A stretch of 64,000 nucleotides of DNA, from positions 1 through 64,000 of the forward strand of contig CANRFI010000001.1 in the NCBI GenBank assembly GCA_947629855.1. Reading direction: 5' to 3'. Positions 17,800 through 26,206 of this stretch are shown one piece after another (positions within the stretch are counted from its first letter, which is position 1; each line of letters begins with the position of its first letter). The notes beneath the pieces were generated by a model. The model made no database searches, was not told the DNA's origin, and saw only the letters and a list, made by a program, of their open reading frames with translations. Made by a program: the position numbers and the translations under genes. This stretch comes from an uncultured Clostridia bacterium. GTDB lineage: Bacteria > Bacillota_A > Clostridia > TANB77 > CAG-508.

Positions 17800-17926
17800 A
17801 TCTTAATATTCCCTTCTATTTCTATTTGTTTAATTTTAGCATAAAAAATAAAAAAATTCAAAAAATGGAATATTTTTTAAAACAAAGATACAAACTAATA
17901 AAAATAAATTAGAAAAGAGTGATTTT

Positions 17927-18404
17927 TTGAAAAATTCAATAAAAACAATTATAGCAATTATATTATTGCTAATTTTAAATTTAATTCTTATACTTTTTGG
18001 ACTTCATATAGGAGAAAGAGAAATTAGTTATGCAGCTACTTCAAATACATCAGATGTACAACTAATGGCAAGAGCCATTAATGGAGAAGCAAGAGGAGAA
18101 CCATATGAAGGACAAGTCGCAGTAGGTGCTGTTATTTTAAATAGAGTAAAAAATGCTCGGATTTCCAAATACAATATCTGGAGTAATATATCAATCAGGA
18201 GCATTTACTGCAGTCGCAGATGGGCAAATTAATCATCCAATAGCAGAAGGATCAAGTGTATATAAAGCAGCACAAGATGCTATTAATGGCTGGGATCCAA
18301 CAGGAGGATGTATTTATTATTTTAATCCAGCTACAGCAACCAACAAATGGATTTGGTCAAGACCTCACGTTAAAACAATAGGAAAACACCGTTTTTGCAA
18401 GTAA
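17927..18404 (+). CDS. sleB: Spore cortex-lytic enzyme SleB-like cell-wall hydrolase (+1 recoded)
   Basis: Lytic transglycosylase of the SleB/hydrolase-2 family that degrades spore cortex during germination. It has an N-terminal signal or anchor helix (residues 6-28), then MARAINGEARGEPYEGQVAVGAVILNRV containing the catalytic glutamate (quoted motif core NGEARGEPYEGQ near 50). The zero frame breaks at GCT CGG ATT and stops at 18232; skipping C18158 gives Gly-Phe-Pro-Asn-Thr-Ile and the C-terminal WSRPHVKTIGKHRFCK, a typical SleB end. Restored length is 158 aa, without the N-terminal peptidoglycan-binding domain of Bacillus SleB. The start is TTG. ypeB follows directly. Confidence 0.9.
18158..18161 (+). 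other. CGGA recoding site in sleB
   Basis: Preceding codon GCT. Extra C 18158, recovered GGA 18159-18161, in the middle of the catalytic domain. Confidence 0.88.
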
Positions 18405-18438
18405 ATTTTAATAGAAAATAAGAAAGGAATGAATTTAT

Positions 18439-19794
18439 ATGGACAAAATAAAAAAAGGTTATCTATTAGCTATTATTGGAGTATTAGTAATTGCTGTTAT
18501 AGCACTTGGAATATTATTTTATTCTAAACAAGAAGAATACAAACAAGCTTCACAAAATAGTTATAATATGGCATTTTACGAATTAGTAGACTATGTGCAA
18601 AATGTGGAAACATATCTTGCAAAATCACTAATTTCATCAACATCAGAACACGGAGCAGAAACTCTAACGAATTTATGGAGAGAAGCTAACTTAGCACAAA
18701 GTTATTTATCAATGTTACCAATAGAAAGTCAAGAACTAGCAAACACAGAAAAATTCTTAAACCAAGTAAGTGATTATAGCTATTCATTATCAAGAAAAAA
18801 CATTTATAATGAAGATTTAAGTCAAGATGACTTAAAAAATTTAAAAGATTTACACAATTATAGCGTAGAATTAGCAAATACATTAAACCAATTATCAGAA
18901 GACCTAAATAGTGGAAGATTTAAATGGGATGAACTAACAGACAAAGGAACAATAGCTTTTGCTCAACAAGTAGACAACGTTTCAAAAGAAAGTTTTAGCA
19001 ATTTAGAAGAAAATTTCCATGAGTATGCAGGTTTAATTTATGATGGAGCTTTTTCAGAACATTTAACATCAAGTGAGAAAAAAGGGCTTACAGGAGAAGA
19101 TATCGAAGAAGAACAGGCAAAGCAAATTGCTGAGCAATTTATAGGACAAGACCAAGTAAAAGAAATATCGAATTTAGGCTTTTCAGAAAATGCTACAATT
19201 CCAGTTTATGATTTTTCAATTACTAATCAAAAAGATGAAAATATAAATCTATCTATTTCAAAAAAAGGTGGACACATTGTCTATATGAACTCTAATCGAG
19301 AAGTAAATACAGAAACAATTTCGCAAGAAGATGCAAATAAATTAGGAAAAGAATTCTTAAACCAAAAAGGATATCCAAATATGAAAGAAACATATTATTT
19401 AAAACAAGAAGGAGTTGTAACAATAAATTATGCATATACACAAGAAGATGTAGTTATATATCCAGATTTAATTAAAGTAAAAGTTGCTTTAGATAATGGA
19501 GAAATATTAGGACTAGAAACAAGTGGCTATTTAAATAATCATACAGAATCTAGAAGCTTATCAAATATAAAAACTACAATAGAACAAGCAAGACAAACCA
19601 TTAATCCAGACTTAGAAATAGGAAGTGAAGGACTAGCAGTTATTCCAACAGAATGGAAAACGGAAATTTTATGTTATGAATTCAAAGGAAAAGTAGACAA
19701 CAGAGAATTCTTAGTATATATAAATGCTGAAAATGGTAGAGAAGAAGATGTTTTAATGATTACAAATACACCAAATGGTACTTTAACAATGTAG
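18439..19794 (+). CDS. ypeB: Germination protein YpeB
   Basis: YpeB is the partner that stabilises and localises SleB in the spore. The 451 aa protein has an N-terminal membrane helix (residues 7-26), a long helical middle, and C-terminal PepSY-like repeats such as EEQAKQIAEQFIG (near 223) and SQEDANKLGKEFLNQKG (near 293). Located 34 bases after sleB, the standard operon. Ends before a strong bidirectional terminator. Confidence 0.93.
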   Translation: MDKIKKGYLLAIIGVLVIAVIALGILFYSKQEEYKQASQNSYNMAFYELVDYVQNVETYLAKSLISSTSEHGAETLTNLWREANLAQSYLSMLPIESQELANTEKFLNQVSDYSYSLSRKNIYNEDLSQDDLKNLKDLHNYSVELANTLNQLSEDLNSGRFKWDELTDKGTIAFAQQVDNVSKESFSNLEENFHEYAGLIYDGAFSEHLTSSEKKGLTGEDIEEEQAKQIAEQFIGQDQVKEISNLGFSENATIPVYDFSITNQKDENINLSISKKGGHIVYMNSNREVNTETISQEDANKLGKEFLNQKGYPNMKETYYLKQEGVVTINYAYTQEDVVIYPDLIKVKVALDNGEILGLETSGYLNNHTESRSLSNIKTTIEQARQTINPDLEIGSEGLAVIPTEWKTEILCYEFKGKVDNREFLVYINAENGREEDVLMITNTPNGTLTM

Positions 19795-19814
19795 TTTATA
19801 TAAATAATAAAAAA

Positions 19815-19837
19815 AGGACTGTCAAATTGACAGTCCT
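19815..19837. terminator. Bidirectional terminator ypeB / VanW gene
   Basis: A perfect 10-bp stem (19815-19824 with 19828-19837) with a three-base loop, flanked by A-rich and T/A-rich runs, between convergent genes. Confidence 0.75.
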
Positions 19838-19854
19838 ATAAATAAATTTAATAA

Positions 19855-21411
19855 TTAATGCTTCTTATAAGTATCTTTAGAAAGTAATTGCTTACTAACA
19901 ACGGTACCGTTTCTCTTTAAAATTTTATAAGCAACAGAATAAATTGATGTGGCAGAGCTACCAGTCTGATAAGAAGAAATTTCAACTTGATAATCATCAT
20001 CTTGCTTCATACCAAAAATCTGAAAACTACAAACACCACCTGATACAGAGCAAACAATTTTTATTGGATAATTCCTATTATTTTTAAATTGAAAATCAAG
20101 AGAACCATAAGAAACAGTTGCATCTCTACTAATAGGTACATAAGAAGAAACAAACATATGATTAGTTCTTTGTACAATATCTAAATTTGCATAAATAACA
20201 GCATTATAAAGTGTAGAAGAAACTTGGCAAATACCTCCACCAATACCAGTTGTAACTTTACCATTTACATATACACCAGCTTCTTTATAACCTGCTGCAA
20301 TTGTTCTTGCTCCAACTACTTTATTATATGAGAAAGTCTCTCCAGGCATTAAAACAGTTCCATTTACTTTTCTTGCAGCTAATGTAATATTAGTAGATCT
20401 ATTTCTATCTGATGTAGAAAATCTAGTAGAATAGCTAGAAAGTAAATCAGGAAAAGCTTCTGTACCAATCATATTAGTTGTAACCTTTGGTGAAATAAAT
20501 TTCAAAGGAATAGAATATTCCTCTTTTACTTCATTTGTCACTAATGATTTTGCATCATCTAAAGAAATATTAAAATCAACACCATTTTCAGAAGGATGAA
20601 CCGAAAATGGATTAGTTGTATAATAAGCATCAACAGGATCTTTTTTTATCTCATTATAAATTTTTTCTACATCGATAGGTTCAGGCTCTTGTGATTTTAC
20701 AACAATTTCTACAGGTTGCTCTACACAAGAAAAATTATAAATTGAATTTTTGATAGCATCTAATGTGGCATCTACATCAACAATATTTCCTGTTTTACCA
20801 GAAGTAACAAGCAATTCATTACCTTCTATATAGTAACTACTTTGTATAACAGCATCTGGAAGTTGTGCAGACATATCTTGCAAATTTTTAGATAAAGATT
20901 TTTCATCTAAAACAACCTTTGGCTCGATATTAACATTTCCAAACATAGTTGATAACACACTTAAATTATTTTCAAAAATATTTCCAGTTCTTCCAACTTT
21001 AAAAGCTCTATCACAAGCAGTTTTGGTATCAAAAGTAGCTTCCATTTGTGTAAGTGAAATCGTTGCTTCAAAATCACCGTGTTTTACAGTAATTTCTTCT
21101 GGAATATTCTTTTTTAAATAATTATCTAACTGATATTTTGCATCAGAAGGACTTAAATTCGAAACATCAATATCTTTAATAAAAACACCAGAAATAATGT
21201 TAGTATTAAACATATTAAAAACTGTAAAACCACAAAAAACAATTAACAAAAAAACAATAAAAACACCAAAAATTATCATAAAAATAGATAAAATACTTTT
21301 TGGCCTCTTTTCTACTTTAACTAAATTTTCAGACGTAGAAACATTTTCATTATTTAATTGATTTTCATTAGAAAAATCTTCTTTTTCTACAACTTCATTT
21401 GCATTATTCAT
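19855..21411 (-). CDS. VanW-family membrane-anchored cell-wall protein (YoaR-like)
   Basis: One N-terminal membrane helix (about residues 40-65) follows an acidic cytoplasmic stretch. Outside come two putative peptidoglycan-binding domains of the PG_binding_4 kind (ISGVFIKDIDVSNLSPSDA near 76) and then a VanW domain with FSYNKVVGARTIAAGYKEAG (core of it near 352) and GIGGGICQVSSTLYNA near 385. A C-terminal basic region follows. The ORF can extend seven codons to a TTG, but the ATG at 21411 is better. Exact biochemical function of VanW domains is unknown. Gene runs convergent to ypeB. Confidence 0.85.
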   Translation of the reverse strand: MNNANEVVEKEDFSNENQLNNENVSTSENLVKVEKRPKSILSIFMIIFGVFIVFLLIVFCGFTVFNMFNTNIISGVFIKDIDVSNLSPSDAKYQLDNYLKKNIPEEITVKHGDFEATISLTQMEATFDTKTACDRAFKVGRTGNIFENNLSVLSTMFGNVNIEPKVVLDEKSLSKNLQDMSAQLPDAVIQSSYYIEGNELLVTSGKTGNIVDVDATLDAIKNSIYNFSCVEQPVEIVVKSQEPEPIDVEKIYNEIKKDPVDAYYTTNPFSVHPSENGVDFNISLDDAKSLVTNEVKEEYSIPLKFISPKVTTNMIGTEAFPDLLSSYSTRFSTSDRNRSTNITLAARKVNGTVLMPGETFSYNKVVGARTIAAGYKEAGVYVNGKVTTGIGGGICQVSSTLYNAVIYANLDIVQRTNHMFVSSYVPISRDATVSYGSLDFQFKNNRNYPIKIVCSVSGGVCSFQIFGMKQDDDYQVEISSYQTGSSATSIYSVAYKILKRNGTVVSKQLLSKDTYKKH

Positions 21412-21592
21412 ATTTAAGTAATCTCCCAACAATATTATCTATTTAATTATATCATATTTTTTATAAAAAAGTGAAAAAAATATAAAATTTGACAAAATAA
21501 AATAAAAAAAAATGTAAATAATATAATTATAAAACTTTATTTAAGTTTTATATGTAAAAAATCTTTTATAGATTTAATTTTAGGAGGATGTT

Positions 21593-21772
21593 ATGTCTAG
21601 AAATAGTAAATTAATATCTGAAAATTTAAGAGAAGAAATAGCAAAAGAATTAGGTGTATATGACCAAGTAAAAAAAGATGGCGGAAGTTGGGCAAATGTA
21701 CCATCAAAGCAATGTGGTAACATTGTAACAAAAGCTATCGAGATTGCAAACAGAAGTGTAGAAAACAAATAG
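21593..21772 (+). CDS. Alpha/beta-type small acid-soluble spore protein
   Basis: A 59 aa SASP that coats DNA in the spore core. The sequence contains LREEIAKELGVYD, then GGSWANVPSKQCGNIVTKAI, the two family signatures, including the GPR-type cleavage neighbourhood around the glutamates of EEIAKE. AGGAGG lies six bases before the ATG. Monocistronic, as usual for SASP genes, between an A/T-rich gap and a strong hairpin. In Bacillus such genes use sigma-G; I did not identify a clear sigma-G site. Gly-Gly here is GGC GGA, a normal in-frame context. Confidence 0.95.
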   Translation: MSRNSKLISENLREEIAKELGVYDQVKKDGGSWANVPSKQCGNIVTKAIEIANRSVENK

Positions 21773-21787
21773 TTATTTCTTTTAACT

Positions 21788-21819
21788 AAGAGCAATTAAG
21801 AAGTTTCTTAATTGCTCTT
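21788..21819 (+). terminator. Strong hairpin after SASP gene
   Basis: A perfect 15-bp inverted repeat (21788-21802 with 21805-21819), partly opening at the tip, 15 bases after the SASP stop. The T-tail is poor, so it may also act as a stabiliser of the SASP mRNA 3' end. Confidence 0.65.
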
Positions 21820-21829
21820 AAAATATTAG

Positions 21830-21858
21830 TTGCAAAAAAAGAAAAATAAGCATATAAT
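21830..21858 (+). promoter_or_regulatory. Promoter for murF-ddl
   Basis: TTGCAA (21830-21835), 17 bases, perfect TATAAT (21853-21858), 25 bases before murF. Confidence 0.65.
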
Positions 21859-21883
21859 TTAACAAAAAACAAGAGGTGTTATA

Positions 21884-23281
21884 ATGAAAAATTTAACTGT
21901 TCAAGAAATAATAGAAGCAACAAATGCAACACTAATTACTGGAGATCCAAAATTCGTTTGCAAAAATTTTTCTAGAGATACAAGAATAATTCAAAAAGGA
22001 GATACATATATAGCAATAAAAGGAGAAAACTTTGATGGAAATCTATTTTGGAGAGAAGCAATACAAAAAGGAGCAGACTGTGTAATAGTATCTAATATTG
22101 AATATACAGAAAAAGACAAAGAAATATTAAAAAATAAAACAATTTTAAAAGTAGAAGACACTTTACAAGCTCTATACAAAATAGCAAAATTAAAAAGAAG
22201 TTTCTACAACATACCAGTAATTGCAATAACAGGAAGTGTAGGAAAAACAAGTACAAAAGACATTGTTGCAAACGTAGTATCACAAAAATATAAAACTCTA
22301 AAAACAATAGGAAACAATAACAACAATATTGGATTGCCTTTCACTATACTAAGATTGCAAGACGAAGAAGCAATGGTATTAGAAATGGGAATGAATCACT
22401 TTGGAGAAATTAGTTTGTTAAGTAATATTGCAAAACCTAACATTTGTGTTATTACAAATATTGGAACTTCACATATCGGAAATCTAGGATCTAGAGAAAA
22501 TATCTTAAAAGCTAAATTAGAAATCCTAGAAGGAGCAGAAAATCCAACTATAATAATAAACAATGACAATGACTTATTACATAAATGGCAAGAAGAAAAT
22601 AAAAGCAAAAAAAATATTATCACTTATGGAATAGAAGAAAAAAGCAATATAAATGCTAAAAAACTTGTTTTAAATCAAGATGGAAGTGAATTCTCTTGCA
22701 AAATAAAAGAAAAAGATGAAACTGTAAAAGTTCCAGTCGGAGGAGAACATTTTATACTAAATTCATTATGTGCTATTTGTGTTGGAAAAGAGCTAGATAT
22801 AGAAACAGAAAAAATATTAAAAGGAATAGAAGAATTTGAATTAACAAAAAAGAGAATGGAAATTACTGAAACAAAAAGTGGAATAAAAATAATCAATGAT
22901 ACATATAATGCAAGTTTAGAATCAATAAAAGCAAGTTTAAAATATTTATCTAGCATAGATGGAAATAGAAAAATTGCAGTATTAGGAGACATATTAGAAT
23001 TAGGAGAATATGCAGAAAAATTACATAAACTAGTAGGAGAAGAAGTATACAAAAGCCAAATCGATTTATTAATTTGTAGAGGAAATAATGCAAAATATAT
23101 AGTAGAAGAAGCAGTAAAATTAGGAATGCCAAAAGAAAAAATTTATTATTTAGATAATAACGATGAAGTTGCAAACAAAATAAAAGAAATTGCTAAACCA
23201 AAAGATATTATTCTATTAAAAGCTTCAAATGGAATGAAATTTTTTGATATAGCAGAAAAATTAAAAGTCGAAATTCATTAA
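21884..23281 (+). CDS. murF: UDP-MurNAc-tripeptide D-Ala-D-Ala ligase MurF
   Basis: Cytoplasmic peptidoglycan precursor ligase. The 465 aa protein has the N-terminal uridine-binding domain (SRDTRIIQKGDTYIAIKGE near residue 29), the ATP loop ITGSVGKTSTKDI near 114, NNNNNIGLP and the EMGMNHFGEI magnesium region, and the C-terminal NDTYNASLESIKA near 341. Length is canonical. Twenty bases later ddl begins; MurF uses the D-Ala-D-Ala made by Ddl, so the operon is functionally coherent. Confidence 0.95.
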   Translation: MKNLTVQEIIEATNATLITGDPKFVCKNFSRDTRIIQKGDTYIAIKGENFDGNLFWREAIQKGADCVIVSNIEYTEKDKEILKNKTILKVEDTLQALYKIAKLKRSFYNIPVIAITGSVGKTSTKDIVANVVSQKYKTLKTIGNNNNNIGLPFTILRLQDEEAMVLEMGMNHFGEISLLSNIAKPNICVITNIGTSHIGNLGSRENILKAKLEILEGAENPTIIINNDNDLLHKWQEENKSKKNIITYGIEEKSNINAKKLVLNQDGSEFSCKIKEKDETVKVPVGGEHFILNSLCAICVGKELDIETEKILKGIEEFELTKKRMEITETKSGIKIINDTYNASLESIKASLKYLSSIDGNRKIAVLGDILELGEYAEKLHKLVGEEVYKSQIDLLICRGNNAKYIVEEAVKLGMPKEKIYYLDNNDEVANKIKEIAKPKDIILLKASNGMKFFDIAEKLKVEIH

Positions 23282-23300
23282 TATAAGGGGGAAAATATAA

Positions 23301-24308
23301 ATGCAAAAAATAGGAGTTATTTTTGGTGGAATGTCAACTGAAAACGAGGTATCTGTACAATCTGCACAATCAATTTTACAACATTTAGATCCAAAAAAAT
23401 ATGAAGTATATCCAATCTATATTGACAAAGAAGGAAATTGGTATGAATATCCCAAAAACATTTTAATAGAAAACATAACTAAATACCTAAAACAAATGGA
23501 CATTCTTTTTCCTGTATTGCACGGTTTATACGGAGAAGATGGAACAATACAAGGATTATTTGAATTATTAAAAAAGCCATATGTAGGTTGTAAAGTTCTT
23601 GCATCTAGTGTTAGTATGGATAAAGCATATACAAAGATTATATTCGAAAAAATAGGATTAAACCAAGCAAAATACGAATATGTAAAAAAATACAAAAATC
23701 AGTACATATATATTGATAAATCATTTAATGAAGAAATTCTATCACTAGAAGAAGTAAGCAAAAAAATAATAAAAAATTTAAAATTTCCAATGTTTATAAA
23801 ACCATCTAATTCTGGTTCAAGTGTTGGAATTAATAAAGCAAAAGATGAAGAAGAATTAAAAAAATATATTGAATATGCATCACAATTTGATTCTAAAATT
23901 TTAATTGAAGAAGGAATTAATGGAAGAGAAGTAGAATGTGCAGTTTTAGGAAATGAAGAAGTAATTGCATCTTGCGTAGGAGAAATAAAAACACCAGACG
24001 AATTTTATAGCTATGATGCAAAATATAAAAATCAAGAATCAAGAACAGATATACCTGCTAAAAATTTAAATGAGCAAATATCAAACGAAATTCGAAAACA
24101 AGCAATAAAAGCATTTAAATCAGTTGATGGAAAAGGATTATCAAGAGTAGACTTCTTTATAGAAAATCAAACTAATAAAATCTATATAAATGAAATCAAC
24201 ACATTACCAGGTTTCACAAATATTAGTATGTATCCGAAACTTTTTGAAGCAAGCGGAATACCATACCAAGAGTTACTAGATAAATTAATAAAATTAGCAA
24301 ATGATTAA
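23301..24308 (+). CDS. ddl: D-alanine-D-alanine ligase
   Basis: ATP-grasp enzyme making the D-Ala-D-Ala dipeptide for MurF. The 335 aa sequence shows the N-terminal VIFGGMSTENEVSVQSA, the LHGLYGEDGTIQGLFEL block near residue 73, KPSNSGSSVGI near 168 and the C-terminal metal site NEINTLPGFT near 297. A tyrosine in the GEDGT-following region and the overall type fit a D-Ala (vancomycin-sensitive) ligase rather than D-Lac, but I cannot be certain. AAGGGGG supports the start. Confidence 0.94.
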   Translation: MQKIGVIFGGMSTENEVSVQSAQSILQHLDPKKYEVYPIYIDKEGNWYEYPKNILIENITKYLKQMDILFPVLHGLYGEDGTIQGLFELLKKPYVGCKVLASSVSMDKAYTKIIFEKIGLNQAKYEYVKKYKNQYIYIDKSFNEEILSLEEVSKKIIKNLKFPMFIKPSNSGSSVGINKAKDEEELKKYIEYASQFDSKILIEEGINGREVECAVLGNEEVIASCVGEIKTPDEFYSYDAKYKNQESRTDIPAKNLNEQISNEIRKQAIKAFKSVDGKGLSRVDFFIENQTNKIYINEINTLPGFTNISMYPKLFEASGIPYQELLDKLIKLAND

Positions 24309-24337
24309 AAAATCCATAAAAACTATGGATTTTTTTT
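24307..24337 (+). terminator. Terminator after ddl
   Basis: An A-rich arm ending in ATCCATA (24312-24318) pairs with TATGGAT (24324-24330) followed by eight T. Confidence 0.8.
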
Positions 24338-24385
24338 AAAATTATGATATAATAAGCTTACCTAGTTTTAGGGAGGATGTTAAAA

Positions 24386-25267
24386 ATGGTATTTAAAAAT
24401 TATTACAAGATATTAGACTTAGAAACAAGTCATGTTTCAATAGAAGAAATAAAAATTGCATATAGACAAGCTGCTAAAAAATATCATCCAGATGTAAATA
24501 TAGGAGATAGTCTAGCAGAAGAAAAAATAAAAGATATTAATGAAGCATATAGAACCCTATCTGTTCCAGCATCAAAAAGAAAATATGATAGAATTTGGAA
24601 TTCCCATTTTAATAAAAGCCAAAAAGCCTTTACAGGAGCAGAAAGAAAAGGAGCATTATTTAATATGTTTCTAGGAAATATCGAACAAGAAGAAAAGCAA
24701 GAAAATGGTAAACTAAAAAAATCTTCTACAAAAGGAGAAAATGTAGAAACAGAAATTAATATAAATTTACAAGAAGCATTTTTTGGAATGGAGAAAACTC
24801 TATCAATTAGAACAGCTGAAGGAAAAACCAAAAAAATTTCTGTAACCATACCAGAAGGAATCCAAAATGGAGAAAAAATTCGTTTAATTGGTCAAGGCAA
24901 AGCAAGTGAAAATGGTGGAAAAAATGGAGATTTACTAATAAAAATAAAAATTGAAGACAATAACAAATTCAAATTAAAAAATCAAGATTTATACACCAAT
25001 TTATTATTAACACCATGGGAAGCGGCTTTAGGAGCAAGAGTTACAATCAATTCAATTGATGATGAAACAAAAGTATATATCCCACAAGGTACACAAAGTG
25101 GAGAAAAAATTAAAATTCCAAATAAAGGATACAAATCAAATAGCGGAAAAAGAGGAGATTTAATAGCAGAAATTAGAGTAGTTGTACCAAAAAAATTAAC
25201 TGACAAAGAAAAAGAAGCCTATGAACAGCTAAGAACATCATCTACATTTAATCCAAGAAACGAATAA
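24386..25267 (+). CDS. DnaJ-family co-chaperone (CbpA-like, no zinc finger)
   Basis: The N-terminal J domain (residues 1-70) has the KYHPDVN loop that activates DnaK. There is no G/F-rich stretch of usual length and no four-repeat zinc domain, so it resembles CbpA or minimal DnaJ proteins. The C-terminal substrate-binding domains appear from about 110, with IPEGIQNGEKIRLIGQGKA and YIPQGTQSGEKIKIPNKG. An ATG at 24377 abuts the GGGAGG ribosome site; the ATG at 24386 has correct spacing and gives 293 aa. Confidence 0.9.
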   Translation: MVFKNYYKILDLETSHVSIEEIKIAYRQAAKKYHPDVNIGDSLAEEKIKDINEAYRTLSVPASKRKYDRIWNSHFNKSQKAFTGAERKGALFNMFLGNIEQEEKQENGKLKKSSTKGENVETEININLQEAFFGMEKTLSIRTAEGKTKKISVTIPEGIQNGEKIRLIGQGKASENGGKNGDLLIKIKIEDNNKFKLKNQDLYTNLLLTPWEAALGARVTINSIDDETKVYIPQGTQSGEKIKIPNKGYKSNSGKRGDLIAEIRVVVPKKLTDKEKEAYEQLRTSSTFNPRNE

Positions 25268-25297
25268 ATATTTACATAATTAAATAAACGTAAAATA

Positions 25298-25326
25298 TTG
25301 ACAAAGAGCTAAAAATTCGCTATAAT
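25298..25326 (+). promoter_or_regulatory. Perfect consensus promoter for the VirD4 operon
   Basis: TTGACA (25298-25303), exactly 17 bases, TATAAT (25321-25326). Predicts strong constitutive transcription of 25382-28220. Confidence 0.75.
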
Positions 25327-25381
25327 TAATTATAGTGTTATGCGAAAATATTAAATAAAATATTAAGAAAGAGGTGTAAAA

Positions 25382-25900
25382 ATGGAAACAATTCAAGGAA
25401 AGCACTTTAGCATAACAGATCCAGAAGGAATCAAAACAGTTATCTATCAAGTGAATAAAACAGAAAAAGAATATCTAGAAGAATATCCTAAATATACAGT
25501 AGAAAGACTAGACCACACAGAGGAAATAGTAGGAAACTTAAATAGAAAAACTTTTTATGTAGAAGAACCACAAAAAGATGGTAATCAACTAGTTATTTTA
25601 TCTTTTGGAGAAGACAGAGTCGTAATTAATACAGGTATATTAATAGGAGACGAGGTTAAAATAACAAAAAGACCAGAGCCATTTAAATTTAATACACTAT
25701 ATTCAGAACAGGAAACAGAATATAAAGATTTTCAATATACACCAAACTTAAAAAGACAAATATCTATTATAGATCCAGAAACCACAGAAGAAATAAAACC
25801 TGTACTTTATTTTGATGAGCAAACAAATGAAGTAAAAGGTAAATGTAAGTTAAAACCATATAAGTCTTATTTCGCATTCGAGATAAGAGAAGGTAAATAG
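25382..25900 (+). CDS. Hypothetical protein, first gene of VirD4 operon
   Basis: I do not recognise this 172 aa protein. It has no signal peptide, membrane segment or cysteine, is acidic, and reads as mostly beta-strand with charged turns (for example VVINTGILIGDEVKITKRPE near residue 80). A GAGGTG ribosome site precedes the ATG. It is followed by another small unknown gene and by a VirD4-type ATPase, so an accessory or substrate role for that ATPase is a reasonable inference, not shown. Confidence 0.75.
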   Translation: METIQGKHFSITDPEGIKTVIYQVNKTEKEYLEEYPKYTVERLDHTEEIVGNLNRKTFYVEEPQKDGNQLVILSFGEDRVVINTGILIGDEVKITKRPEPFKFNTLYSEQETEYKDFQYTPNLKRQISIIDPETTEEIKPVLYFDEQTNEVKGKCKLKPYKSYFAFEIREGK

Positions 25901-25915
25901 GGAGGAGATTATATC

Positions 25916-26182
25916 ATGGCATTAAAAAATTCTGATGGGAAAATAATTAGTAGACCAGCAGGTAAAGATGATAAAATTGATGTTACTGCTATAGGTTGTG
26001 AAAAAATAGAAGAAAAACAAGGACAAGCTGAAAAATTAACAGCAACATCATCAAAAGAATATCAAGGAGTAAGAAGTACAGACCTAACATTAGGTTCAAC
26101 TGTTAAAGCATATGATGGTGGAAAACCAAAGGAAACTAGAAAAAATTCACAAAAAGATAATAGCATTGGTATTAGAGAATAA
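25916..26182 (+). CDS. Small hypothetical protein of VirD4 operon
   Basis: An 88 aa hydrophilic protein, rich in lysine, glutamate, serine and threonine, and probably poorly ordered. No recognised domain. GGGAGGAG precedes the ATG. It lies 15 bases after the previous gene and 24 bases before the VirD4-like gene. A short, polar, C-terminally charged product next to a coupling ATPase is compatible with a secreted substrate or adaptor, which is only a hypothesis. Confidence 0.7.
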   Translation: MALKNSDGKIISRPAGKDDKIDVTAIGCEKIEEKQGQAEKLTATSSKEYQGVRSTDLTLGSTVKAYDGGKPKETRKNSQKDNSIGIRE

Positions 26183-26206
26183 CACAAAAGAGTAGGTGAA
26201 AAATAT